DNA from: Ilumatobacter sp963746265
GTDB taxonomy: Bacteria; Actinomycetota; Acidimicrobiia; Acidimicrobiales; Ilumatobacteraceae
Reading direction: 5' to 3'
Assembly: GCA_963746265.1 (NCBI GenBank)
Contig: CAVVAM010000015.1
Coordinates: forward strand, 372,001 to 436,000
Length of the DNA stretch: 64,000 bases
Shown here: positions 52,956 through 61,722 of the stretch, one piece after another
Layout: each line of letters begins with the position of its first letter
Numbering within the stretch: position 1 is the first letter of the stretch
The notes under the pieces: generated by a model
Databases searched by the model: none
Seen by the model: only the letters and a program-made list of their open reading frames with translations
What the model was told of the DNA's origin: nothing
Translations under genes and position numbers: made by a program

Positions 52956-54194
52956 TCACGTGGCGGCGTCCAGGGCGGCGGCGGTCACCTCGACGATGCG
53001 TTGCAGGTCGTCGTCACCGACGATCATCGGCGGCGCGAACAGCAGGCCGTCGTTGACCGCCGGGCCCGAACCGCCCGGATAGATCCAGACATCGCGCTGC
53101 AGGGCTTCGGCGACCACCGCCGCCGAGCCGACGCCGACGAGTTCGACCCCCACCATCAACCCGCGCCCGCGGACCTCGACGACGTTCGGGTGGTCCCCCA
53201 CCGCCTCGTCGAGCAGGCGGAGCAACGACTCGCCCTGCGTGCGCGCGCGGGCCGTCAGACCTTCTCGTTCCAGGATGTCGAGCACCACGAGCGCCCCGGC
53301 GCAACTGGCGTCGTGCCCCGAATAGGTGAAGAACATCACGTTGCGGCCGGCCTCGGTGATCGGATCGACCACGTGGTTCGCGGCCGACACGAGCGACAGA
53401 GGCACGTATCCGCCGCCGACGCCCTTGGCCGACACGAGGATGTCGGGTGTCCAGTCGTCGTGATCGTGGCCCCATCGACGACCGGTGCGGCCGAAACCGG
53501 TCATCACCTCGTCGGCGATCGTCAGCACGCCGTACTCCCGACAGACTTCGACCACCATCGCCCAGTAGTCCGCCGGTGCGATCAACGCAGAACCCGAGGC
53601 GCCGATCACCGGCTCGGCGATGAACGCCGAGACCGTGGTCGGGTCGGCCGCTTCGATCGCGCCCGCGAGCGCGTCGGCATCATTCCACGGCACTCGCGGG
53701 TACTCCTGCAGCAGCGGCTCGAATCCGGCGCGGCGGGCCTCGTGGCCGCCGACCGCCAATGTGGCGAGTGTCGAACCGTGATAGCTCGGGACACGACCGA
53801 TCACCTTGTGTCGTCGCTCGTCCCCGCGCACGACATGGTGCATCCGGGCCAGCCGCATGGCGGTGTCGTTGGCCTCGCTGCCCCCACCGGCCAGGAAGAC
53901 GTGGTCGAAACCCGCCGGCAACCATCGTTCGACGAGCACATCGACGAGCTCCAGCCGGTTGGGGGTCGGCCAGATCGGAACCACGTAGTCGAGGTCACGC
54001 ATCGCGGCCGCGACGGCGTCGGCGACCTCTCCTCGGCCATGGCCGATGTTGTTGACCACGGCCCCCCCGGCCGCGTCGATGATCCGACGCCCGTCGGCGG
54101 TGATCAGCTCGACGCCTTCGGCCCGAACGATGGTCGGCACGACGGGCGGCTGGGCCGTGAACGAGAAGCGATCGTGAGCGTGCGGTCCGGCCAT
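52956..54194 (-). CDS. Class III pyridoxal-phosphate aminotransferase
   Basis: A 412-residue class III transaminase (aspartate-aminotransferase-family protein). Key elements are the PLP-binding GGGSEANDTAMRLA near residue 103-116, YHGSTLATLAVGG, the acid ADEVMTGFGRTG, and the Schiff-base Lys257 in DILVSAKGVGGGYVPLS. Likely an omega-amino acid or beta-alanine/gamma-aminobutyrate-type aminotransferase. Its start is ATG 54194. It is convergent with the RND gene and upstream of unrelated minus-strand genes. Confidence 0.87.
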   Translation of the reverse strand: MAGPHAHDRFSFTAQPPVVPTIVRAEGVELITADGRRIIDAAGGAVVNNIGHGRGEVADAVAAAMRDLDYVVPIWPTPNRLELVDVLVERWLPAGFDHVFLAGGGSEANDTAMRLARMHHVVRGDERRHKVIGRVPSYHGSTLATLAVGGHEARRAGFEPLLQEYPRVPWNDADALAGAIEAADPTTVSAFIAEPVIGASGSALIAPADYWAMVVEVCREYGVLTIADEVMTGFGRTGRRWGHDHDDWTPDILVSAKGVGGGYVPLSLVSAANHVVDPITEAGRNVMFFTYSGHDASCAGALVVLDILEREGLTARARTQGESLLRLLDEAVGDHPNVVEVRGRGLMVGVELVGVGSAAVVAEALQRDVWIYPGGSGPAVNDGLLFAPPMIVGDDDLQRIVEVTAAALDAAT

Positions 54195-54252
54195 CTCGCC
54201 AGTCGATCACACCCGACGCCTTCCGGCGAACCGCAGCGGGAGCGCGCCGGTG

Positions 54253-54978
54253 TCAGCGCAGGTTTCGGTCGAACAGCGCGAAGAGCCGTTCCCAGTGCCG
54301 TTCGGCTGCGTCCTTGTCGTACACGGGCCGCTGTGGGAAGGCGAAACCGTGGTGCGTGCCCGGATACCACTCGACGCGTGCGTTCGCTCCGACGGCGCGG
54401 AGGTGCGCTTCGAGCTGATCGATCATCTCCGTCGGGGCGTAATCGTCGGTCTCGGCGCACGCGAAGTAGAGCTCGCCCCGCACCTGATCGGCGAGGTGGG
54501 CCGGCGAGTTCTCGCCGAACAGGCGGACGCCGTAGACCGACGCGGCGCACCGGATCCGATCCGGAAACGTCCCGGCCATCGCGAACGAGAACGGTCCGCT
54601 CATGCAGTAGCCCACACAACCGATTCGGGACGCGTCGGCGTTCGCATCGGCGTCGACGTGGACGAACATGGTCTCGGTGTCGCTCGCGACCATGCGATCG
54701 CCGAGCCCGTGCATCAGTTCGAACATCTGCTCGCGGGTCTCACCGGCGGGCATCGTGATCAGATCGAACTCGCTCGTCCAGCGGTAGTAGAGGTTCGGCA
54801 ACACCACGTAGTAGCCGACGGTCCCGATGCGACGCGCCATGTCGTGGAGCTCCTCGCGCTTGCCGGGCGCATCCATGTAGAAGAAGACGACCGGAAAGGG
54901 CCCTCCCTCCTCGGGGTAGGTGACGAACGTGTTCATCACGCCGTCGGCGGTGCTGAGGTCGAGATGGTGCTCGATCAT
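54253..54978 (-). CDS. Dienelactone hydrolase family protein
   Basis: A 241-residue alpha/beta hydrolase with a cysteine nucleophile. The elbow is GYCMSG (Cys125), the acid is in CAETDDYAP and the His in PGTHHGFAFP, the expected Cys-Asp-His triad of dienelactone hydrolases that open lactone rings in chloroaromatic degradation. The N-terminal oxyanion segment VFFYMDAPGKREEL matches the family. It begins 9 nt after the thiolase stop and is probably part of a two-gene unit. A lactone or related ester substrate is likely, though many relatives have other roles. Confidence 0.85.
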   Translation of the reverse strand: MIEHHLDLSTADGVMNTFVTYPEEGGPFPVVFFYMDAPGKREELHDMARRIGTVGYYVVLPNLYYRWTSEFDLITMPAGETREQMFELMHGLGDRMVASDTETMFVHVDADANADASRIGCVGYCMSGPFSFAMAGTFPDRIRCAASVYGVRLFGENSPAHLADQVRGELYFACAETDDYAPTEMIDQLEAHLRAVGANARVEWYPGTHHGFAFPQRPVYDKDAAERHWERLFALFDRNLR

Positions 54979-54987
54979 CGGGCCGGC

Positions 54988-56211
54988 TCAGATCCGCTCG
55001 ATGACGATCGCCGGTGCCATCCCCCCGCCGGCGCACATCGTGATGAGTGCGAACTGGCCGTCGGTGCGCTCGAGCTCGTCGAGTGCGGTGCCGATCAGCA
55101 TCGCCCCGGTCGCGCCGATCGGGTGGCCGAGCGCGATCGCGCCTCCGTTCACGTTGACCTTGTCCCGGTCGAGGTCGAGGTCGCGCTGGAACTTCTCGGC
55201 AACGACCGCGAACGCCTCGTTGATCTCGAACAGGTCGATGTCGCCGAGCGTGAGTCCCGCCTTCTGCAGCGCCTTCCTCGCGGCCGGAACCGGAGCGTTG
55301 AGCATCAGCGTGGGACAGTCGCCCATGTTGGCCGTCGCGACCACCCGCGCCCGCGCTGCGAGCCCGTGGGCCCTGGCGTAGTCCTCGCTCGCCCACAGGA
55401 TCGCGGCCGAACCATCGACGACACCCGACGAGTTGCCGGCGTGATGCACGTGCTGGATGTCGACGTCGGGGTACTGCTGGTTGATCAGCTCGCGGAACGT
55501 CTTGGAGTCCTCGGCGTGGCGGTAGTCGGCGATGTCCGGGAAGCTCGGCGGGAGCGCGGCCAGTGACTCGGCCGTCGTACCCGGGCGCGGGAACTCCTCT
55601 CGGTCGAGCGCCAGGGAACCGTCGGGGTTGTACACGGGGATCAGGCTCCGATCGAATCGGCCCTCCTTGATCGCCCGCTCGGCGCGTGCCTGCGACTCGG
55701 CGGCGAGCGCGTCGAGGTCGGTGCGAGGGATCCCCTCGATCGTGGCGATCGCGTCGGCACAGACGCCCTGGTGCGACTGCGGGTGGATCTCCTCGAGATG
55801 AGGATTGTTGGCACCCATCGGCAGCAGCCCCTTCTTCGGCAACGACATCATCTCGGTGCCGCCGGACACCACGAGATCCTCCATCCCGGCCATGATGGAC
55901 GCGGCCGCGATGTTGGCGCTGGTGATGCCCGACCCGCAGAAGCGGTCGAGGGTGACACCACTGGCAGTGATGTCGTAGCCGGCGTCGAGCGCCGACATGC
56001 GACCGAGGTCGCCGCTCTGCTCGCAGACCTGCGAGCTGGTTCCCCACACGACGTCGTCGACGTCGGCGGTGTCGAAGCCGTTGCGCTCGACGAGCGCCTC
56101 GAGCACGGTTCGACCGAGGTGCTGCGGGTGGAGGTGGGTGAGGGCGCCCTTGCCCGGTTTGCCGATCCCGCGCGGGGTGCGGCATGCGTCGATGATGAGT
56201 GCGTCAGCCAT
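54988..56211 (-). CDS. Thiolase (acetyl-CoA C-acyltransferase)
   Basis: A 407-residue thiolase. The acyl-accepting Cys92 is in LDRFCGSGITSAN, the His in NGGAIALGHPIGATG and the second Cys in LITMCAGGGMAPA. It thiolyses 3-ketoacyl-CoA in degradation of fatty acids or aromatic side chains. Length is slightly above the other thiolase in this window and sequence divergence is large, so the two are distinct paralogues. It is first in a unit with the dienelactone hydrolase. AAGACT lies 6 nt before the ATG. Confidence 0.92.
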   Translation of the reverse strand: MADALIIDACRTPRGIGKPGKGALTHLHPQHLGRTVLEALVERNGFDTADVDDVVWGTSSQVCEQSGDLGRMSALDAGYDITASGVTLDRFCGSGITSANIAAASIMAGMEDLVVSGGTEMMSLPKKGLLPMGANNPHLEEIHPQSHQGVCADAIATIEGIPRTDLDALAAESQARAERAIKEGRFDRSLIPVYNPDGSLALDREEFPRPGTTAESLAALPPSFPDIADYRHAEDSKTFRELINQQYPDVDIQHVHHAGNSSGVVDGSAAILWASEDYARAHGLAARARVVATANMGDCPTLMLNAPVPAARKALQKAGLTLGDIDLFEINEAFAVVAEKFQRDLDLDRDKVNVNGGAIALGHPIGATGAMLIGTALDELERTDGQFALITMCAGGGMAPAIVIERI

Positions 56212-56366
56212 GTCGGGAGTCTTGTCGAGCCGTGCGCCGGTTCACGAGGCCGGCATGGTCGTCTGCGACGGCAACGGGAGGCCGCCCACGATCGCAGGCG
56301 CCAGGGCGCGTCACACCCGGGCTCAGCGGCCCGGCCGGCTGAGCTCCAGCGAACGCCCGGCAGCGC

Positions 56367-56774
56367 TCACACGACCGAGTCGGGTTCGCCGACCGGCGTG
56401 TCCTGGCTGAACACGTTGATCCACCGCCCCTCGACCAGCGACCACAGCGACGACACGTACATCGACTCGGTCTCGATGCGACCGGGGCGACGAAAGGTTG
56501 CCAGGTACGACAGCATCACGTGGCCGTCGGCGACGTGGAGCGTGCGGGCCTCGGCGATCACGTAGTCGGCCACGGTCGGCCCGTTCGCCAACTGCTCGAC
56601 GTGATCGTCCGGACCGGCGAACCCGCTGGGGTACACCCCGACGAAGTCGGGAGCGAGCGCAGCCCGGTCGGCGTCCGGGTCACCGCTGACCAGCGCAGCC
56701 CAGACGCGGCGCTCGAGCTCGACGAAGACCGCGAGCTGTTCCTCGCTGCGCTCCACTCCGGCCTCAGCCGTCAC
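56367..56774 (-). CDS. SnoaL/DUF4440-like NTF2-fold protein
   Basis: A 135-residue protein with the NTF2-like cone fold typical of DUF4440 and SnoaL-type proteins. Features are LERRVWAALVSGDPDADRAALAPDFVGVYPSGFAG and the C-terminal YLATFRRPGRIETESMYVSSLWSLVEGRWINVFSQDTPVG, where the last strands form the pocket. Function unknown: ketosteroid-isomerase-like, nuclear-transport-factor-like or binding. GTG 56774 overlaps the stop of the upstream nitroreductase fusion by 11 bp, suggesting coupling; GTG 56792 is an alternative. Confidence 0.65.
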   Translation of the reverse strand: MTAEAGVERSEEQLAVFVELERRVWAALVSGDPDADRAALAPDFVGVYPSGFAGPDDHVEQLANGPTVADYVIAEARTLHVADGHVMLSYLATFRRPGRIETESMYVSSLWSLVEGRWINVFSQDTPVGEPDSVV

Positions 56775-57951
56775 CGATGATCGGTGTGCCACGATCGACG
56801 TCGGGCGCCCGATGCGTCGCGGCCTTGATCCCGTCGACGACGAGCTGCATGTTGGCGCGATGCTCTTCGAGCCGACGGTAGAGGATGCGCGGCTCCTTCT
56901 CGGGCATCGCGGCGATGGCCGGAGTCAATCCGGACGGCCCGGGTCCCAGCTGGAGCGTGTACCGCAGGCGCGTCGCACCGGCGATCGACGACAGCTCGAA
57001 ACACCAGCGGGCCCCAGGATTCTCGGGATCCGATGTGGCCCACCCGAACTCGGCGTGCTCGACGTAGCGGTGCACGAAACAGGGCACCTCCCACTCGCCG
57101 ATTGCCGGATGCTGGTTGCGGCCGATGAACTCGGCACCGAGCGCCGGCCCGTCGACACCGTCGGTCCAGCATGCGCCGAGGAACTCCTCACTGAATCGTG
57201 CTCCGAACCCGATGTCGGTCACGACGTCCCAGACGTCGGCCACGGGGGCCTTGATGTCGATCTCGACCACGGTGCCGGGACCGTCCGCGAGCGTGGGTGG
57301 GTCGCTGGGGCCTCGCTCCCACGTGTGCCCGTAGTGGTCGATGAACGTGATCTCCCGGGCCGGGAGCCGCGGCGCCCGCCGGAAATCGGTGCCCTTCGTC
57401 CAGGCGACCGGGATCATCGCGATCTGTGTGTTGCCCTCGGGGACGCCCAGCAGGTCGGCGAGCTCGTCGCGCTTGCCCAGCACCGCCGTGGTCCACGCAC
57501 TGCCGAGCCCACGGGCGCGAAGCGCGACGCAGAAGCTCCACACCGACTGGATGACGGAATCGAACAGACCGGGTCGCCCGCTCCCGTCGTGCGCACCGAT
57601 GATCGTCGGGATCACGATCGCGGGCACCTCGGCCAGGTGTTCGGCCAGGTGTGCGGCCGACCGCATGACACGCTCCTGCGGGTGACCGGTGCCGGCCATC
57701 TTGTCGCGGGCGTCGATCATGAACTCGCCACCGGTCGCCATGTAGAGCTCCGCGATCTTCGATTTGACCGCAGGGTCGCGGACGACGACCCAGCGTCGGC
57801 TGCCCTGATTGCCGCCGGACGGCGCTTGCTCGGCGATGTCGATGCACTCGTAGATGATCCCGTTGTCGACCTCACGTTCGAGATCGAGACGAAGCCGGAC
57901 CGCACGGGTGGTCGTCAGGGCTTCGTCGACCGACGTCACATCGATGTCCAT
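56764..57951 (-). CDS. Nitroreductase-SRPBCC fusion protein
   Basis: A 395-residue protein with two domains. Residues about 1-225 are a nitroreductase: the FMN-binding TTRAVRLRLDLE, EQAPSGGNQGSRRWVVVRD and the ARGLGSAWTTAVLGKRDELADLLGVPEGN segment. Residues about 240-395 are a START/SRPBCC polyketide-cyclase-like domain: VVEIDIKAPVADVWDVVTDIGFGARFSEEFLGACW, VPCFVHRYVEHAEFGWAT and FELSSIAGATRLRYTLQLGPG. Such a fusion would combine flavin redox chemistry with a hydrophobic-ligand pocket, perhaps for a bulky substrate. ATG 57951 is fixed by TACGGT 6 nt upstream. It is coupled with the downstream SnoaL-like gene, also a small-ligand fold. Confidence 0.8.
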   Translation of the reverse strand: MDIDVTSVDEALTTTRAVRLRLDLEREVDNGIIYECIDIAEQAPSGGNQGSRRWVVVRDPAVKSKIAELYMATGGEFMIDARDKMAGTGHPQERVMRSAAHLAEHLAEVPAIVIPTIIGAHDGSGRPGLFDSVIQSVWSFCVALRARGLGSAWTTAVLGKRDELADLLGVPEGNTQIAMIPVAWTKGTDFRRAPRLPAREITFIDHYGHTWERGPSDPPTLADGPGTVVEIDIKAPVADVWDVVTDIGFGARFSEEFLGACWTDGVDGPALGAEFIGRNQHPAIGEWEVPCFVHRYVEHAEFGWATSDPENPGARWCFELSSIAGATRLRYTLQLGPGPSGLTPAIAAMPEKEPRILYRRLEEHRANMQLVVDGIKAATHRAPDVDRGTPIIGDG

Positions 57952-57957
57952 CTCGCG

Positions 57958-57963
57958 ACCGTA
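57958..57963 (-). promoter_or_regulatory. -10 hexamer TACGGT of a leaderless promoter
   Basis: On the minus strand TACGGT ends exactly 6 nt before ATG 57951. Confidence 0.5.
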
Positions 57964-58027
57964 TGCGGACCACGTCGACGGCGGTGAGTCAGGACTCGTG
58001 TGGTACGTCGAACGCTGAGCTGATCCG

Positions 58028-58811
58028 TTGGTGCTCGCCGAGGGCTCGATGGGTCGCATCGCCGCCGACCTGCACGACGACGGCACCGAACAGGTCTACG
58101 TACCCGGGACCGAGCACCTCTGGCGACTCGACGTGGACGATGACCGGCTCGTCGTCGACGACTGGCGACCGAGGTATCGCAGCGCCGACGACGATCGCGG
58201 TCTGTCGTGGGATGCCTGCCTGTCGAACGGCGCCTGCTGGATCATGGATTGCGGCGACATCGAGTCGGTCCGCCGGATCCACACGACCGAACCGAACGGC
58301 CGCTTCGACGAGCCGCCCGGATCGAGCCTGTCCTGGCGCGCGCCGGCACCGTGGACCGGCGCCGTGGACCGGCGCCCAACGGCTCCTGCGCATCGATCTC
58401 GACGACCCCGACGACGTGCGGTCGGTCGAGCCGTTCGGCACCCCGGACGGCGGCATCATCGCTCCGCCGGTCGACGTCCCCGAGCACGCCATCGCGGTCG
58501 CCTGGGACTCGATCAACGGCGGGATCGCCGGCGTCGAGACGACCGGAGCGGCGTTGTCGGTCAGCTGGCACCTCGATGCCCGCGCCTCGATGCAACCGAT
58601 CGTGTTCCCGGAGTCGGGAGAACTCGTGACCAACGACTTCAGCGACGCCGGCCACGACGACCTGATCGTCGTCGACGTCGCCACCGGTGTACTGCTCGAC
58701 CGCGTCGCGACCGGGTCGCGGATCGCCAACGGCATGTTCCTCACCGCCGGCGGCGATCGCGATGTGTTCTACTGCACCACGACCACCCTCGCCCGCGTCG
58801 TGTGGTCGTGA
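58028..58811 (+). pseudogene. Frameshifted, probably 5'-truncated beta-propeller-like protein
   Basis: Reads as a beta-propeller/WD- or PQQ-like protein: HDDGTEQVYVPGTEHLWRLDVDDDRLVVDDW at the start, AIAVAWDSINGGIAGVETTGAALSVSWHLDARASMQPIVFPESGELVTNDFS and DDLIVVDVATGVLLDRVATGSRIANGMFLTAGGDRDVFYCTT. The 5' end starts abruptly without a signal peptide, so it may be truncated; TTG 58028 or GTG 58031 would be the only starts. A 13-bp tandem duplication (58349-58374) shifts the frame by +1; removing one copy joins the halves as APAPWTGAQRLLRIDL. Function unknown. Confidence 0.75.
58349..58374 (+). repeat. 13-bp tandem duplication in the propeller gene
   Basis: CCGTGGACCGGCG occurs twice in a row (58349-58361 and 58362-58374). 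Thirteen bases cause the +1 frame change observed here. Confidence 0.9.
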
Positions 58812-58857
58812 GCGTCGGATCGATCGGTTCGGTCGGCCCGGTGCGTCTCGGACGTGC

Positions 58858-58863
58858 CAGCAT
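58858..58863 (+). promoter_or_regulatory. Extended -10 (TGC CAGCAT) before the selenoprotein gene
   Basis: CAGCAT preceded by TGC ends exactly 6 nt before ATG 58870. Confidence 0.4.
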
Positions 58864-58869
58864 GCGCTG

Positions 58870-59868
58870 ATGGAAACACCACCGGAGACACCACCGCAGA
58901 CCTGCGACGAGCTCCGACGGTCGTTCTCCTACGGCAGCCGGAGCAACCTGAACGTCAAGTTCCTCAAGGACCTCGATGACGCCGAGTTCGGCGATCTCCT
59001 CGAGGAGTTGTTCGCGGCGACGTCGGCGACGGCCGACGACGGCGACGCGAGTCGGATCACGGACGTGCTGTATCGATGGCAGGTACACGCCTACTGCGGT
59101 CATCTGGGCGATCCGGCCGACTTCCCACATCGTCACGACGACACCCCGATCGCTCCCCTCTCGAAGCCGCTGTCCGAGTGTCGGGTGGCACTGCTGGCAT
59201 CGAGCGGCCACTTCGTCGACGGCGACGATCCCGAACCGCTCGGCGTCGTCGGCATGACCCAGGAGGAGGCCGAGGCGCGGATCGGCGAGTTCCTGCGCGA
59301 GGCACCGACCCTCTCGGCAATCCCGGTCGACACACGGCCCGAACGGTTGCGTGTCCGCCACGGTGGGTACCCGATCGCATCCGTGGCCGCCGATCATCAG
59401 GTGGCGCTGCCTCTCGGGCATCTCGCCCGCCTCGCGGCCGACGGCGTGATCGGCGAACTCGCCCCCACCGCGTACTCGTTCGTCGGAGCCGCCGCGCAGG
59501 CGCGACTTCGCAAGGACGTCGGCCCGGCGTGGGCCCAGCAGTTGGTCGACGAGCAGGTCGACGCCGTGCTGCTGGTGCCCCTTTGACCTGTCTGCCACGT
59601 GTCGGTCGGACACGTCCAACGAGCGATCGAGAGCGCCGGTATCCCCACGGTCGGGGTGTACGTGCGCAGCTTCGGCCATCTGCCTGCGCTCATGGGTGTC
59701 GCCAGGGCGCTCATCACGAAGCATCCGATGGGCCGCCCGCTCGGAGCACCCGGCGACGGCGAACGCCAGATGGCCGTCGTGCGGGCGGCGCTCGACCTGT
59801 TGCCGCAGTCGGAACAGACGATCGTCGAGTTCGCCGAGCCGTGGCGGCCCACCCCCGGCGGCACGTGA
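58870..59868 (+). CDS. GrdB-family protein with in-frame TGA; probable selenoprotein
   Basis: Reading through TGA at 59584-59586 gives a 332-residue protein with residue 239 as selenocysteine. The N-terminal 238 residues match the glycine/sarcosine/betaine reductase selenoprotein B family (GRDB): VALLASSGHFVDGDDPEPLG, RVRHGGYP, LARLAADGVIGELAPTAYSFVGA, VDAVLLVPL. After the TGA, in the same frame, comes PVCHVSVGHVQRAIESAGIPTV, the family's continuation (UGTC...EIERAGIPVV in GrdB), and a further 70 coding-like residues to TGA 59868. The TGA thus sits in a U-P-V-C redox motif. A SECIS-like hairpin follows (see 59587-59615). Without read-through the product would be 238 residues and lack the active site. 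Role unknown; it is not a true GrdB, as no Grd partners are adjacent. No selA/B/D genes are in the window. Confidence 0.82.
59587..59615 (+). other. SECIS-like hairpin just 3' of the in-frame TGA
   Basis: ACGTGTC (59597-59603) and GACACGT (59609-59615) form a 7-bp stem with loop GGTCG. It starts 10 nt after the TGA. A GGUC apical loop at almost the same distance is what I recall for the E. coli fdhF SECIS. As expected for bacteria, it lies within the coding sequence. Confidence 0.65.
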
Positions 59869-59871
59869 TCG

Positions 59872-60828
59872 TCAGAGCCCGGTGATCTCGGCCAGTGCGA
59901 TGCCGGACTCACCGGCGATGCAGTAGAGCAGCCACACCCGGTCTCCGTCGACATGGATCGCCGGATCGCGCAGTTGGCGCACCCGCTCGGTGACCTGTCC
60001 CCGCACCGACGGTTCGATCGGCAGGTCGGCGCCCTCCCACGGCTCCTCCGGTCGGAGGAGTGACACCGGTTCGCTGGGGCGCCAGGTGGCCATGTCGCCC
60101 GTGGTCCAGTCGTCGCCGACGTCGACCGTCGAGTGGAGGATGTGTTCCGGCGCGTCGCCGACCCGCGTCCAGAACACGTGCAGGATCGGCCCCCGCAGGA
60201 GCAGGGCGCAGTGCCGGAAATCGTCGCCGAACAGCATCGGTCCGGCCGTCCACCGCTGCAGGTCGTGGGTCGAGTACACGATGCCCGGCATCGACATCGC
60301 CAGCCAACGACCGCGGAGCGCCTGCGGGACGATGCGGAGATACGGGAACGCGACGAGCGGCTCGAGCGCCTCGAAGCCGACACCGTCGGACGACACTGCC
60401 ATCCGGGTCAGCTGCGAGCCGTCGCCGCACAAGCCGTGGAAGGCCATCCAGATCCGCCGCCCGCCGTCGTCGACGATCACATCGGGGGAGGCGATGTGGG
60501 GTGTGAAGTGGGCGTCGTACCCCTCCGCCTCGACCGCGGCCCGCTGCACCTCACCGCGGAGAACGACGTCGCGTGGCGTCTCGGTCGGGAAGCGCGAATC
60601 GGCGAGCCGGAGTGCCCCGCCGGGATGCAGTACGTACGGCCCGGCGAGGTCGTCGGCAGAGGCCAAGCGGATCGAATCACCCTTGTGGTCGGCGAAGTAC
60701 AGGTGGTATCGCCCGAGCGGCCGTTCGACCCAGTCGGGCACACGGAGCAGTGACGGCCCGTTGATGTTGGTACCCGCAGCCGGATGCGACTCCGGCGTGA
60801 TCAGCGGTCCGCGTCGGTGAACGTGCAC
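59872..60828 (-). CDS. Glycosidase-like beta-propeller protein (GH43/GH32 fold style)
   Basis: A 318-residue protein with the layout of five-bladed propeller glycosidases. Blades contain short motifs: NGPSLLRVPDWVERPLGRYHLYFADHKGDSIRLASADDLAGPY, HIASPDVIVDDGGRRIWMAFHGLC, GIVYSTHDLQRW, and RDPAIHVDGDRVWLLYCIAGESGIALAEI, with ASPDV and RDPAI in blade-start positions as in GH43/GH130. Acidic catalytic residues are not certain. No signal peptide. GTG 60828 is used, with TAGAAC 7 nt upstream. The stop is 3 nt from the convergent selenoprotein stop. Confidence 0.65.
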   Translation of the reverse strand: MHVHRRGPLITPESHPAAGTNINGPSLLRVPDWVERPLGRYHLYFADHKGDSIRLASADDLAGPYVLHPGGALRLADSRFPTETPRDVVLRGEVQRAAVEAEGYDAHFTPHIASPDVIVDDGGRRIWMAFHGLCGDGSQLTRMAVSSDGVGFEALEPLVAFPYLRIVPQALRGRWLAMSMPGIVYSTHDLQRWTAGPMLFGDDFRHCALLLRGPILHVFWTRVGDAPEHILHSTVDVGDDWTTGDMATWRPSEPVSLLRPEEPWEGADLPIEPSVRGQVTERVRQLRDPAIHVDGDRVWLLYCIAGESGIALAEITGL

Positions 60829-60917
60829 GCCACGTGTTCTACCGGGCCCGAGCGCGAACGAGCCCCGGGCGGCCGGGGGGACGGCACGCCGGGGCTCGGT
60901 TCGGGGGGACGGGTCGA

Positions 60918-61529
60918 TCAGAGATCGATCGGACGCAGCACGAAGCTGATGCCGTGGGCGATGCCGTTGCTCGCCTGGATGTCCAGCTTGCTGCGGACGA
61001 GGAACGGGTTGACGTCGTTGCGGTCGTTGTCGACCAGGACCGCCGTGCCGAAGCGTGCCTTCGGATACACCTTGATCTCACCGCCCTGGAGGGTGGTCAG
61101 CGACGTACCGCGGGGCACGCTGAGTGCGGTGGACGAATCGATCTGCCCGGAAACGGCGTGGTAGAGGATGACCGTGGCGAGCGTGTCGGGGCCGAGCGAG
61201 GCGACCTTCTCGAGGATCGCCGCTTCGCCACGGAACCAGTACTTCCATCCGAACAGATCGGCGACGAGCGCCTGGAAGGCGCGGTCGTTCGGGAGGAACA
61301 CCGTCAGGTCGGCGTTCGGGTCGTCGAGGGCGTCACTCAGGCCGGCGGCCTCGACGCCGGCGGCGAGAATGTCGAAGTCGTACCAGTTGCGGTCGGTGCC
61401 ACCGCCTTGCGCTTCGAGCAGGTCCGTGAGCGTCGGACCGGCGTCCTGCGCAGCAGCCGGCGAGGCGACGGCGACGCTGCCGACCAGTGCGAGCGAGGCA
61501 GCCGCTGTCGCGAGTGAACGAAACTTCAT
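60918..61529 (-). CDS. Secreted fasciclin (FAS1) domain protein
   Basis: A 203-residue secreted protein. The N-terminal signal peptide is FRSLATAAASLALVGSVAVASPAAAQDAG, cleaved after AAA or AQ. The FAS1 domain shows the H1 motif DLTVFLPNDRAFQALVADL and the H2 region VILYHAVSGQIDSSTAL, plus a short insertion (FGWKYWFRGE). FAS1 proteins mediate adhesion or matrix contact. The TGGAGGATC ribosome-binding site upstream of ATG 61529 is good. A longer frame extends upstream but is not coding-like. The preceding 193 bp on the plus side are a gap before the exonuclease. Confidence 0.88.
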   Translation of the reverse strand: MKFRSLATAAASLALVGSVAVASPAAAQDAGPTLTDLLEAQGGGTDRNWYDFDILAAGVEAAGLSDALDDPNADLTVFLPNDRAFQALVADLFGWKYWFRGEAAILEKVASLGPDTLATVILYHAVSGQIDSSTALSVPRGTSLTTLQGGEIKVYPKARFGTAVLVDNDRNDVNPFLVRSKLDIQASNGIAHGISFVLRPIDL

Positions 61530-61722
61530 GGTGATCCTCCAGTGGAAACGTGATGCGGACGACCGCATCGTCGGGACGTTGTGGGCCTCTACGGAGCGAG
61601 GGCCGCAGACAGATGCGCGCCGACCGATGTGATCGACGGCCGCACTACCGTCACGGCGATGAGGGCATCCACGAGGCGGCTGGACGGTCGAGGCACGACC
61701 CGGCCCGGCGACCGGTGCTGAC

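Noticed and set aside
59599..59868. A separate small gene starting with a GTG at 59599
   Set aside because: It is in frame with the upstream GrdB-family coding sequence and continues its homology, so read-through of the TGA explains it better than an independent gene.
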